The notes: a model not told the origin generated them from the letters alone. Positions 24,940 through 32,701 are shown, numbered from the stretch's first letter. The stretch: 52,847 nucleotides of DNA from an uncultured Treponema sp. (GCA_937915735.1 CALGGS010000171.1:1-52847), one strand, 5' to 3'. Translations and numbers: made by a program.

Positions 24940-25038
24940 GCGGTAGCGCTGGAAACCCCGAAGTTCGAGACACAAAGTGTCGAAGAATGAGCGTTAGCGA
25001 AGGGTGGACATAGCGACCTGCCGTAAGGCAGGTACCGC
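24940..25038. repeat. Structured ~99-bp intergenic element with complementary ends
   Basis: The element begins GCGGTA (24940-24945) and ends TACCGC (25033-25038). Inside are a hairpin GACAC-AAA-GTGTC, the motif GAAGAATGAGCG...AGCGAAG related to the 12-mer at 22551, and a 7-bp stem ACCTGCC-GTAA-GGCAGGT. It lies between convergent lepB and flavodoxin genes. It may act as a bidirectional terminator, or be a small dispersed repeat. No T-run follows either stem. Confidence 0.5.
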
Positions 25039-25046
25039 CCAAAAAT

Positions 25047-25451
25047 TTATTTAACGAGTGCTTTTACTGCGTCGAGGTCTGCATCTTCTGGAGAAAGGTG
25101 AGCTTTTACGGCGCCAACGAGCGTTGCACCTGCTCCTGTAACTCGATCGCTCCAGTCAGAAATCCACTGACCTTCGCCCCAGTCATAAGAGCCGAATAAA
25201 CCGACTTTTTTGCCAGAAAGAGAGCCTTCGATTCCAGAGAAGAAGGTTTCCATTGAATCTTCGAGCTGTTCTGCACCCATTGCAGGGCTTCCGAGAAGAA
25301 TTAAATCTGCTGCGAGTGTGTCAGAAGAATCTGCTGAGTCTGCAGTTGTGAGAGAAACATCGTTTCCGGCTGCCTTAGCTGCTTCGTTTACTGCATTTGC
25401 CAAAGCTTCTGTGTTTCCTGTTGTACTTGCGTAGACAATTGCTACTTTCAT
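25047..25451 (-). CDS. Flavodoxin
   Basis: 134 aa. The ATG at 25451 is chosen because GGAGG lies 6 nt upstream and the flavodoxin fold starts at once (MKVAIVYASTTGNTEALA, with the FMN phosphate loop STTGNTE). LILLGSPAMGAEQLED and GLFGSYDWGEGQWISDW are the 50s and 90s FMN loops. It is a small cytosolic electron carrier that often replaces ferredoxin when iron is scarce. It starts 1 nt after the DUF3793 stop, in one operon under the DtxR-like boxes at 26129-26167. Confidence 0.9.
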   Translation of the reverse strand: MKVAIVYASTTGNTEALANAVNEAAKAAGNDVSLTTADSADSSDTLAADLILLGSPAMGAEQLEDSMETFFSGIEGSLSGKKVGLFGSYDWGEGQWISDWSDRVTGAGATLVGAVKAHLSPEDADLDAVKALVK

Positions 25452-25452
25452 T

Positions 25453-26052
25453 TTACGCCTCCATAAGAGAATTTGGGGCAAGTTTTGCAAGCCCCATATA
25501 TTTTTTAGCTGCCAGCGGAACAGAAAGTCCGCTCGCAAGCCATTTCATGCACATTCCTGAGCATGTTTTGTACAAATTCATTTGTCTGATGGCTTTTTCC
25601 TTGTCACCATAGACTTTCCAATAGCCAGAGTATTTGAAATTTGATGCCCCGTATCGCTCAAAGCCAATTACATCTTCGAGAGGATAGCCTAAAAAAAGCC
25701 CGACTTCGTGGGGAAAGTCCGTGTTCACTGCAAGGCGATGTAAAAGCTCTGCAAGAACAGAAGACAGGCCTTTTTCGGGAGTGTAGCCTTTTGATGCAAG
25801 ATATTCAAAATTTTCTGATTTTTGGCAGACTTTTTCTAAAAGATTTTTATCGTAAACAAAAAAAAGAAAGCGATTTTCTGATTTTTTTAGTGGAACGAAG
25901 AATTTTTTTTCTTTGGAAAAATCGCCCTGCCATTCGTGAAGCTTTTGTGTTCCAGATTTGAAATTCTGACTGTTCATTGAAAATAGGCAGGCGGGCTTGA
26001 TTCCACAAAGGGATGGTGCACAGCAGTGAATTATAGTCTCATCGAAACCCAT
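25453..26052 (-). CDS. DUF3793 family protein
   Basis: 199 aa, cytosolic. The family hallmark FPHEVGLFLGYPLEDVIGF (near 115) and NFKYSGYWKVYGD is present, along with Cys-containing ends: HCCAPSLCGIKPACLF at 9-24 and KTCSGMCMKWL at 165. The five to six Cys residues could bind metal or haem, though this is not established for the family. It is regularly found with flavodoxin genes, as here, where it is the first gene of the operon. Function unknown; iron-limitation response is the likely setting. Confidence 0.8.
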   Translation of the reverse strand: MGFDETIIHCCAPSLCGIKPACLFSMNSQNFKSGTQKLHEWQGDFSKEKKFFVPLKKSENRFLFFVYDKNLLEKVCQKSENFEYLASKGYTPEKGLSSVLAELLHRLAVNTDFPHEVGLFLGYPLEDVIGFERYGASNFKYSGYWKVYGDKEKAIRQMNLYKTCSGMCMKWLASGLSVPLAAKKYMGLAKLAPNSLMEA

Positions 26053-26128
26053 TTTCGCTCCAAAAAAAATAGCGGGGTAAAGTAAGAAACAGTCAAAATA
26101 CTTTGCCCCGCCGAAGAGGTACTAAAAG

Positions 26129-26167
26129 AGTTAGGTATATCTAACTTTCATTGTTAGTTTATGCTAA
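26129..26167. promoter_or_regulatory. Two DtxR/IdeR-like boxes (TTAG-N6-CTAA) before the DUF3793-flavodoxin operon
   Basis: AGTTAG-GTATAT-CTAACT (26129-26146) is an 18-bp near-perfect palindrome, and a second TTAG-N6-CTAA lies at 26154-26167, 23 bp further on. The form resembles DtxR/IdeR boxes (TTAGGTTAGSCTAACCTAA). They sit 77-115 bp upstream of the operon start. The DtxR-family gene at 21994 is the obvious candidate regulator. Confidence 0.65.
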
Positions 26168-26342
26168 TTAAAGTTTATTGTCAATAACTTTTGAAAAAAA
26201 ATACGCCAGGAAATTGTGGTAACGCTAGCTGCCAGTGCAAAGATCTTATGTTGCAGGTTGACCGGACAAATTAATCAGTTATAATGGATTGAATATGCTT
26301 TTCTGAATTATTATGATGCTAAAGAAGCATTGAACGATGTGC

Positions 26343-26348
26343 TATAAT
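26343..26348 (+). promoter_or_regulatory. -10 box for a leaderless small ORF
   Basis: TATAAT ends 6 nt before the ATG at 26355, the same spacing as at 1747 and 29008. The -35 region is weak. The DNA from 26168 to 26342 holds a small ATGCT/AGCAT hairpin near 26315-26330 and nothing else I can name. Confidence 0.45.
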
Positions 26349-26354
26349 ACAACT

Positions 26355-26498
26355 ATGCGGAACAAATTCGGGAGCAACAACAGCCCCCACAATGAAAAAA
26401 GTGTATATTTCCCCTCAAAATCACTTGACACGAGAGAATCCGCCCATATAATTCGCAGATTCGTTCAGAGCGAACTCTGCAAAAATCGACTAGCATAA
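26355..26498 (+). CDS. Small ORF, 47 codons, unknown
   Basis: The frame starts MRNKFGSNNSPHNEKS, has a central VYFPSKSLD and ends SELCKNRLA. It is basic, rich in Asn/Ser/Arg, and has no signal peptide or membrane segment. It starts 6 nt after a TATAAT box and is followed 35 nt later by a strong terminator (26533-26583), so promoter, ORF and terminator form a compact unit. Coding is not proven. An alternative reading is a non-coding RNA: within the ORF TTGACA (26425-26430), 16 bp and TATAAT (26447-26452) also form a good promoter. Confidence 0.4.
   Translation: MRNKFGSNNSPHNEKSVYFPSKSLDTRESAHIIRRFVQSELCKNRLA
26425..26452 (+). promoter_or_regulatory. Consensus-like promoter inside the small ORF
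   Basis: TTGACA, a 16-bp spacer and TATAAT. It would start an RNA near 26459, which ends at the 26583 terminator (about 125 nt) or reads through into the lipoprotein gene. An imperfect inverted repeat, GCAGA-(TTC)-GTTC / GAACTCTGC (26455-26480), straddles the predicted start. Confidence 0.55.
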
Positions 26499-26532
26499 AT
26501 CCCGAAAACACAACTTATTTTCTCAAAAAAAC

Positions 26533-26583
26533 GCCCTTGCCATCTTGCGGTGTTATATCCGCACGGTCGGTAAGGGCTTTTTT
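26533..26583 (+). terminator. Intrinsic terminator before the lipoprotein gene
   Basis: GCCCTTGCC (26533-26541) pairs with GGTAAGGGC (26569-26577) over 9 bp, with a second stem TGCGG/CCGCA (26546-26550, 26559-26563) inside, followed by six T (26578-26583). It lies 46 nt before the next ATG, so it may end the small upstream unit or attenuate the lipoprotein gene. Confidence 0.8.
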
Positions 26584-26629
26584 ATATTACAAAAAGTGCG
26601 ATGAGAAAGGCGCACGAGGAGTAAACGAA

Positions 26630-27313
26630 ATGAAAAAATTTTTGAAGTCTGCCGCGACGATTGCGGCGTTGCTGGTATCGGTGCTGATGATTTCATGCGC
26701 ATCCACACCGCTGAAAGAACCGCTCTACACTAACGGTATGATTGAAAATGCCACGCCGGAAAATTCGGTGATTGTATATGGGTATACATCAGAGCCCGGC
26801 ATAAAACTGATGTATGTTGATGAAGCGAACGGCTGGCAAGCACTTATTGATACGGACGACCGCGAATTTGCCCTTCCGCCCGCCCACAAAGGCGCAAAAT
26901 TAGTGCTGAAGGATTCAAACTGGGTAAAAAATGCTCCAGGTGTGGTTCAGTACGGAAATAGAATAGTGACGGATGACTATCTGACGGTCTATTCAGGAGA
27001 GAACGATGAATTTAATGTAACTGTTCCGACAGACAAGCCTCTGTACTTTATGGGCTGCCATTCAATTATGAAAACTAATATGTGGTCTTGGGAAAGTATT
27101 GAGGAATTAAGAAACACACCGGGAAACCTGGTCGTGGGTTTTCCAAAAACTAAAGAAGAATGGGAAACATGGTATCCTGAACTTGTGAGCAAACTTGAGT
27201 TAGGCTGTCTGGAAAAACTTCAAGCAACCTATGCAGGCACGGTATGGGAAGCCCCCATCAACGAGCGGATTGCAGAAGTCAATGAAGCCCTTGCCGAATT
27301 GAAGAAAAAATAA
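26630..27313 (+). CDS. Lipoprotein of unknown function
   Basis: 227 aa. The ATG at 26630 is supported by GAGGAG upstream and by the lipoprotein signal that follows (hydrophobic 8-20, lipobox MISC with Cys23). The mature part shows ENSVIVYGYTSEPGIKLMYVDE, a run of beta-strand-like segments and a charged C-terminal helix ending ALAELKKK. It resembles treponemal envelope lipoproteins in style, but I cannot name a family. Codon choice (CTG, GCG, ACG) differs from both the AT-rich genes before it and the AAG/GAG-rich genes after it. Confidence 0.75.
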   Translation: MKKFLKSAATIAALLVSVLMISCASTPLKEPLYTNGMIENATPENSVIVYGYTSEPGIKLMYVDEANGWQALIDTDDREFALPPAHKGAKLVLKDSNWVKNAPGVVQYGNRIVTDDYLTVYSGENDEFNVTVPTDKPLYFMGCHSIMKTNMWSWESIEELRNTPGNLVVGFPKTKEEWETWYPELVSKLELGCLEKLQATYAGTVWEAPINERIAEVNEALAELKKK

Positions 27314-27346
27314 CACAGCAAAAATGGCATCATAAATCAGCCTTAA

Positions 27347-27381
27347 TCTGGAAGCTGCCGCCTGATTTGCGGTCTTCCAGA
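27347..27381. terminator. Hairpin between lipoprotein and nuclease genes
   Basis: TCTGGAAG (27347-27354) pairs with CTTCCAGA (27374-27381), with CCGC/GCGG inside. There is no T-run on either side. It lies between two convergent genes and probably serves as a terminator for one or both. Confidence 0.45.
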
Positions 27382-27426
27382 AATGTGTCGGCTACATTGT
27401 TTCAGCATTCCTTGTGCCAGCGGGCG

Positions 27427-29001
27427 TTATTCCTTTACCTTCCAGCCCAAAAGGCCCTTTCCCTCGCTGGAGAAAATTAGGGCGACTTTGTACATTTTCT
27501 TTCCGCTGACGGCGAATCGTTGTGAATAACCGTTTTCGTCAATCTGGGTCAGGGCTTCTTCCGCGACCTGCTCGAATGGCCGTCCCTTATCCATTTTAAG
27601 CTCAAAGATGAAAACGCTGTCCTTTGAGGCAACAACGACATCGCTCCGGCCACAGACATTCTGCAACTCCGAGACCACGCGCCAGCCTGTCATGCGGAAC
27701 ATCAAATGCGTGACGGACTCGTAGTAATTTTCGCACATGTCCTTTTTGACCACGGTGGGAAGGTCTGCTATAGCGGACTTGATGATGTTCATGGCACGGT
27801 CGAGGTTTTTGTCACGCAGGGCGACTCGCAGATTGTTTATTTCAAGGCCGATGTCGTCATAGGGCACGGTGATGAATTTTTTGAGCAGGACATCAAGAAA
27901 GCCTTCTTCCACTTCCTTATTGGGAAAGTCCAGCTTGTAGAGGCGGGTTTCCTTTTCAAAATCCTTAATCGTAAGGTAGCCGCTCTGGTAAATGACCGGG
28001 AGCATGTTCTTGGAGTCCGGGTCGTAGTTCTTGAACTGGTTTTCGTTCGCCAGCCTGCCGTTTACGATGTTGGTAAGCTCAATCGGCTGGTTCTGCAATG
28101 TCTTAACAAGAAGCGACGGAGTTCCGCTCTCAAACCAGTATGAGCCGAAATCATTTGCTGAAAAACACTTTAAGAGGCAGAAGGGATTGTAAACTCCCTC
28201 AACATCGTGGGTGAAGTGGTAGCCGTCGTACATCTGGGCTAATTTTGCCTTCGTTTCTTCAAGGCTCATTTCCTGTTCTTCGGCAAGGGCTTCAATCTCA
28301 GGCATAAAGTATTCGCCCAGCTCCGATTCTGAAACGCCGCAAATCGATGAGTATTTTTTATCAAGGCTGATGTCGTTGAGCTGGTTGAGGCCGGAGAAGA
28401 TGTTCACATGGCTCACCTTCGTGATTCCCGTGAGGAACAAAAAGCGGATGTACTGGTCGCAGTCCTTCAGCGGGCTGTAGAAGCTTCGCAGTTCCTGGCG
28501 GTTCTGCTCCTCGTGCTGGGTGTACAGCGCGTCCAGGATTGGCTTGTCGTATTCGTCGATTAGGATGACCACCTGTTTGCCAGTCTTTTCGTAGGCAGAA
28601 TGAATGAGGTTGTCCAAGCGGACTGCCGAGTCGTCTGACTTCTTCTCAAAATCGAAGAAACGCTCGTGCTCGCTTAATATGTTGTCGATGACGGCGAGAA
28701 GCTTGTCGTGGGATTCGTAGGAACTCCGCCCGAAGCTGATTTTTATGACGGGATATTGGACCCAATCTTTTTCCAGATTCTCAATCGCAAGTCCTTTGAA
28801 CAAATCTTTTTTGCCCAGGAAGTAGGCTTCCAGAGTGGAAAGCAGGAGGCTTTTTCCGAAGCGGCGGGGGCGGCTCAGGAAATAGGGCTTTCCTTCGGTT
28901 ACAAGCTTATAGACAAGATGTGTCTTGTCTACATAAACAGAGCCACGATTGCGTAAATCTTCAAAATCCTGAATGCCGATTGGCAGAAATCGATTGTTCA
29001 T
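27427..29001 (-). CDS. AAA-ATPase-like protein with PD-(D/E)XK nuclease domain (DUF1703 type)
   Basis: 524 aa. The start at 29001 (MNNRFLPIGIQDFEDLR) matches the family N-terminus; the open frame further upstream is a shadow of the next gene. Residues 1-300 are an AAA-like ATPase with KPYFLSRPRRFGKSLLLSTL (Walker A) and VVILIDEYDKPIL (Walker B). Residues 400-520 form a PD-(D/E)XK-like domain, GRSDVVVASKDSVFIFELKMD. The family is frequent and often multicopy in treponemes and Bacteroidetes; its role is unproven, with defence or mobile DNA suggested. A TATAAT box lies 6 nt before the ATG on the minus strand (29008-29013), implying a leaderless mRNA. Confidence 0.85.
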   Translation of the reverse strand: MNNRFLPIGIQDFEDLRNRGSVYVDKTHLVYKLVTEGKPYFLSRPRRFGKSLLLSTLEAYFLGKKDLFKGLAIENLEKDWVQYPVIKISFGRSSYESHDKLLAVIDNILSEHERFFDFEKKSDDSAVRLDNLIHSAYEKTGKQVVILIDEYDKPILDALYTQHEEQNRQELRSFYSPLKDCDQYIRFLFLTGITKVSHVNIFSGLNQLNDISLDKKYSSICGVSESELGEYFMPEIEALAEEQEMSLEETKAKLAQMYDGYHFTHDVEGVYNPFCLLKCFSANDFGSYWFESGTPSLLVKTLQNQPIELTNIVNGRLANENQFKNYDPDSKNMLPVIYQSGYLTIKDFEKETRLYKLDFPNKEVEEGFLDVLLKKFITVPYDDIGLEINNLRVALRDKNLDRAMNIIKSAIADLPTVVKKDMCENYYESVTHLMFRMTGWRVVSELQNVCGRSDVVVASKDSVFIFELKMDKGRPFEQVAEEALTQIDENGYSQRFAVSGKKMYKVALIFSSEGKGLLGWKVKE

Positions 29002-29007
29002 GGAAAA

Positions 29008-29013
29008 ATTATA
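29008..29013 (-). promoter_or_regulatory. -10 box implying a leaderless start
   Basis: On the minus strand TATAAT is followed by TTTTCC and the ATG at 29001. No Shine-Dalgarno sequence is present. Confidence 0.45.
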
Positions 29014-29096
29014 GCATGGAAGGAAAGGTCTTTCCATGAAAGGCTTGCGCGGGCCAGTGTCCGCTTCTTGCGCAGAGACAAATGATGAAGGCTGCG

Positions 29097-30143
29097 CTAC
29101 TTGATTGGAATCAGCGTTGATTTTGACGTGTGGTAGAGTCCCCTTATCGTAAATCCATTGAGGGCGCCTGATTTGAAAGTGATTTCCATTGTTACAGGGT
29201 CCTGGCTGTTGTCGAGTTTGTACGCCGCCTTGATTTTTTCCCTCGGATTGCCGGCCTTCAAGAATGTGATTCTTCCGGCGGGCTTTTTGAGGTTGTCGTT
29301 CGTCGCGTAGCGGTCTATTTCTGGAGTCCTGCCGTCTTCTCCCTCCCTCACAATCGAGAGGATGCCTTTCGTGATGTAGACGCTGCGGGCTGTTCCGTCC
29401 GCTTCCATCTGCAGAAAGGCGGTCTGTGCGTCCACGCTTTGTGGCGATTCCGTAAATTTTACGCTGCCGTCTTCTTCTTGCTCGTAGTTGAACGTCATGG
29501 AAAAGTCGAACGTGAGCGAGACGGATGCCGAAAGAATCTTCAATTCCATGTCTATGTTGGAAAGCGTCGCCTTCATGGCTCGTGTGAGAAGTTCTATTTC
29601 CTTCTCCACGTCCTCCATCGGCATCTCTTCCTCGTCTGTGTCCATTTCCAGAACCTTCGCCTTGTAGTCCACGCTCTCGTCGTATTCGCTGTCGCCGAAG
29701 AATTCGCTGTACAGGAACACGTTCAGAACTTTGTCTACTGCGTCTTTCTTGCCGAGCTTTATGTGCGGATTGAATCCAGAAAACTCTTCGAACTGCTTGT
29801 TGAACACGTCCTCCTTGAAGCCTTTCGCTTTTATCGTGTCTAGCAGCTCTTTTTTGGTCACAAGCCTGTCTTCGATTCCGGGGATTCCGAAAAGGGCCGT
29901 CCTGATTTTTTTCGGGCAGAGCCTTATCGTCATGTTCTTCTCGTCGAGGATGTATTCCAGCTCCATGTGCGTAGTCTCGCCTTCGTCCGTGTCGTTGGAG
30001 AAGATTTTCGCGTTCTTGTCGTCGGTGAACTTGTAGAATACTTCGTCGTCTTCCACAGAGAACGTGTTCCCCTTGAAGATGTTCTCCGCAGAAAGCGCCG
30101 CCGTGAGCAGGATGGCTGCCGCTGTCGCGAGCGTTTTTCTCAT
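29097..30143 (-). CDS. Secreted protein, tandem paralogue 2
   Basis: 348 aa with a signal peptide (MRKTLATAAAILLTAALSA, cleavage near 19). The mature part opens NIFKGNTFSVEDDEVFYKF and contains a negatively charged helical section around 165-195, then strands ending GFTIRGLYHTSKSTLIPIK. It aligns along its whole length with the next gene upstream (30153-31214): NIFKG/DIFAG, FYKF/YYKF, GIPGIEDRL/GIIGFENRL, SVDYKAK/SVDYTEK and the C-terminal YHTSKSTLIP/YKTSTETLTP. The tandem pair is 9 nt apart and so co-transcribed. Family and function are not recognised; probably periplasmic. Confidence 0.75.
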   Translation of the reverse strand: MRKTLATAAAILLTAALSAENIFKGNTFSVEDDEVFYKFTDDKNAKIFSNDTDEGETTHMELEYILDEKNMTIRLCPKKIRTALFGIPGIEDRLVTKKELLDTIKAKGFKEDVFNKQFEEFSGFNPHIKLGKKDAVDKVLNVFLYSEFFGDSEYDESVDYKAKVLEMDTDEEEMPMEDVEKEIELLTRAMKATLSNIDMELKILSASVSLTFDFSMTFNYEQEEDGSVKFTESPQSVDAQTAFLQMEADGTARSVYITKGILSIVREGEDGRTPEIDRYATNDNLKKPAGRITFLKAGNPREKIKAAYKLDNSQDPVTMEITFKSGALNGFTIRGLYHTSKSTLIPIK

Positions 30144-30152
30144 GTCTTTCTC

Positions 30153-31214
30153 CTATTTTCGGGGTGTGAGAGTTTCCGTGGACGTCTTGTAGGTGCTTTT
30201 GAGTTCGGTGCCCTTCAAGCTTCCCGAATTGATTTTGAGCGTTATCTCTATCTCGTTCCCGCTTCTGCTGATTGAATAAGTCGTCTTGAGCTTGTCCTTT
30301 TTGTCGTCGGAGTTCACGAAAGTGACTTTGCCCGAATCCTTTTTGCACTTGTCGCCCGTCGTGAAGAATTTTATTGCGATAGGGTTCCCTGACTCGTCCA
30401 CATCTGCCGTGGCGAGGATGTTGGAGTTGATGTAGACGTGCTTCTCTTCGTTCGCGGAATTCATCGAGAGGAAGACCACGTTCGCGCTGACGTTCTCCGC
30501 TTCCTCCGTGAGTAGAATGTTGCCGTCCTCGTTTTCCTTGTAGTTGAAGATTATCTCGGTGTCGAAAATCGTGTTGAGCCGGGCTTCGATTTTCTTCTTC
30601 ATCGATTTGACCTGGGGAATCGTCGTGGATTCGAGTTCGGCCTTTATGGACGCGAGGAATTCCTCCACTTCTTTTATCTGTTCATTCGCCTGCTCCTGGT
30701 CCTCGTTCTTCTTGAGCTCCTCCCTGAGTTTTTCCGTGTAGTCCACGCTCTTGTCGTAGGCTTCCTCCGACTTTGTCTCCTCCCTGTAGTTCACGAAGAC
30801 TATGCAGTTCAAAATCTGCTCTACTTCGTCCTTGCTTCCGAGTTCGATTTTCGGGTCGAAGCCGCATTCTTCTTCGAGCATTTTGTTGAGTGTGTCGCGC
30901 TCGAAATCTTTTTTGTTGATGAAGTCGAGGATTTCGCTTTTTTCGCAGAGCCTGTTTTCAAAGCCGATGATTCCGAGGGATGTCGATTCGACTTTTTTGG
31001 GGAAAAACTTGATTGTCTTTTTCCTTTCGTCGAGTTTGTAGTTCAATACGGCTCCCACTGTGTTCCCGGAGATGAGTTCCGCCGTGTTGTCGCCGCCGAA
31101 TTTGTAGTAGACGGACTGGTCTATTCCATCGAACGATTTGCCGGCGAAAATGTCGTTTGCGAAAACGGCGGCTGTCAAAAATGCCGCTGAAACAGCGGCG
31201 AGGAATTTCTTCAT
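30153..31214 (-). CDS. Secreted protein, tandem paralogue 1
   Basis: 353 aa with a signal peptide (hydrophobic 5-18, cleavage after VFA at 17-19). The mature start NDIFAGKSFDGIDQSVYYKF is the same module as in the downstream paralogue. An acidic, Lys/Glu-rich helix (about 160-205) separates two beta-rich parts. KSMKKKIEARLNTIFDTEIIFNY corresponds to the partner's SLTFDFSMTFNYEQEEDG region. Identity between the two looks low to moderate, so the duplication is not recent. Divergent from hisD. Function unknown. Confidence 0.75.
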   Translation of the reverse strand: MKKFLAAVSAAFLTAAVFANDIFAGKSFDGIDQSVYYKFGGDNTAELISGNTVGAVLNYKLDERKKTIKFFPKKVESTSLGIIGFENRLCEKSEILDFINKKDFERDTLNKMLEEECGFDPKIELGSKDEVEQILNCIVFVNYREETKSEEAYDKSVDYTEKLREELKKNEDQEQANEQIKEVEEFLASIKAELESTTIPQVKSMKKKIEARLNTIFDTEIIFNYKENEDGNILLTEEAENVSANVVFLSMNSANEEKHVYINSNILATADVDESGNPIAIKFFTTGDKCKKDSGKVTFVNSDDKKDKLKTTYSISRSGNEIEITLKINSGSLKGTELKSTYKTSTETLTPRK

Positions 31215-31336
31215 TGTTTTCTCCTTTGAATAATTGATTTGAAAAGTTTATTCCAATCTTCGCTTTAATGAAACAGATTTCGATTTGTGGTAATTTTGTT
31301 TTGCAAAAAAGGCAGTCAGAAAAAATAGAGGTTTGT

Positions 31337-32701
31337 ATGATAAAGATTCAAAAATATTCAGAAGTCGAGGATTCGTTCTTCAACGGCCGGGATTTCGGCG
31401 GTTCAATCGATGTCGTGAAGGATGTCCTGAACGATGTGAAAAAACGCGGTGACGAGGCCTTGGCGGAATACGGCGCGAAATTCGACGTTTCCGCGCCCGC
31501 TTCAATCGAGATTCCGTCTTCCGAGCTTGAGGCCGCGGCCGAGAAGATGAAGAGGGAGAATCCAAAACTGTACGACGCTTTGTGCTACAGCCACGACTTG
31601 GCTCTCCGCTTCGCGAAGAAGCAGGCGGAGTCTTTCGACAACTTTGAGATAGAGCTTGAGCCTGGCGTTTTCACAGGGCAGAAGAACATTCCAGTCGACA
31701 GGGCTGGCGTCTACGTTCCCGCGGGTCGCTTCCCGCTCGTCTCCACTGTCGTCATGACCGTGACCCCTGCGGTGGCCGCGGGCGTGAAGGAGATAGTCCT
31801 CTGCACTCCGCCGCGCGTCCACCCGGACGACAAGGCCGAGGCGGAGAAGAAAGGGCTTGGCGTTCCCGGAAAACCGTTCGTGGGCGGAAAAGCCTACGCC
31901 GACGAGAACATCATGGCGGCCGCCCACATCTGCGGCGTGACAAAGGCGTTCGCGTGCGGTGGAAGCCAGGCAATCGGCGCGCTCGCTTTCGGCACCCAGT
32001 CCGTTCCGAGAACCGACGTGATTGTGGGGCCGGGCAACAAGTTCGTGGCGGAGGCGAAGAAGCTCGTCTACGGAACGGTCGGAATCGACATGGTGGCGGG
32101 TCCAACCGAGGTCTTCATCATCGCCGACAAATCTGCGAATCCCGCTTGGGTCGCCGCCGACTTGCTCGCGCAGGCGGAGCACGACGTTGTGGCGCAGCCC
32201 GTCATGGCCACGGATTCCGAGGAGCTTGCCAGGAAGGTCGCCGAGGAAATCGAGAAGCAGCTTGCAGTTCTCGAGACCAGGGCGACTGCCGAACAGTCAA
32301 TAAAGAACTGCGGAAGAATCATCGTCTGCGAGAACCTTGAACAGGCTGCCGAGGCTGCGAACAGGAAGGCTCCGGAGCACTTGGAGCTTGCGATGGACGA
32401 AGGGGAGGAGCGCGACAGAATCGCTGAACTCTGCCACAACTACGGCTCCCTCTTCATCGGCCACGGAAGCGCGGAAGTCTTCGGCGACTATGCGGCCGGC
32501 TTGAACCACACCCTGCCAACGTCTGGGAGCGCGCGGTTCACCGGCGGCTTGAGCGTGCGCGTGTTCTTGAAGACCGTCACGACGCTCAGGGCTGTGCCCG
32601 GTTCAAAGGGTGCCATCGCCTCCGCCGAAGCCGCCGGCAATCTTGGCGACGCCGAGGGCTTGGCCGGACACGCGAAAGCCGCCCGAATAAGGCTCGGTTG
32701 A
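31337..32701 (+). CDS. hisD: Histidinol dehydrogenase
   Basis: 454 aa. The ATG at 31337 follows AGAGG with 5-nt spacing; an in-frame ATG at 31268 lacks such a site. The enzyme oxidises histidinol to histidine in two NAD+-dependent steps. Motifs: NIPVDRAGVYVPAGRFPL, GGSQAIGALAFGTQSVP, VGPGNKFVAEAK, the substrate/metal segment LLAQAEHDVVAQ, the catalytic PEHLEL and NHTLPTSG. Compared with E. coli HisD there is an insertion of about 24 residues after VLCTPPRV (KAEAEKKGLGVPGKP...). No other his gene is in the window. Codon use is strongly GC-rich. Confidence 0.92.
   Translation: MIKIQKYSEVEDSFFNGRDFGGSIDVVKDVLNDVKKRGDEALAEYGAKFDVSAPASIEIPSSELEAAAEKMKRENPKLYDALCYSHDLALRFAKKQAESFDNFEIELEPGVFTGQKNIPVDRAGVYVPAGRFPLVSTVVMTVTPAVAAGVKEIVLCTPPRVHPDDKAEAEKKGLGVPGKPFVGGKAYADENIMAAAHICGVTKAFACGGSQAIGALAFGTQSVPRTDVIVGPGNKFVAEAKKLVYGTVGIDMVAGPTEVFIIADKSANPAWVAADLLAQAEHDVVAQPVMATDSEELARKVAEEIEKQLAVLETRATAEQSIKNCGRIIVCENLEQAAEAANRKAPEHLELAMDEGEERDRIAELCHNYGSLFIGHGSAEVFGDYAAGLNHTLPTSGSARFTGGLSVRVFLKTVTTLRAVPGSKGAIASAEAAGNLGDAEGLAGHAKAARIRLG

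Noticed and set aside
27427..29001. Transposase or phage gene at the composition boundary
   Set aside because: The protein has the AAA-like and PD-(D/E)XK pattern of the DUF1703 type; no inverted terminal repeats or DDE/integrase motifs were seen.
29002..30348. N-terminal extension making the AAA-ATPase/nuclease a 973-residue protein
   Set aside because: The extension runs through the next secreted-protein gene in another frame and is low-complexity Arg/Gln-rich; the family N-terminus starts at 29001.
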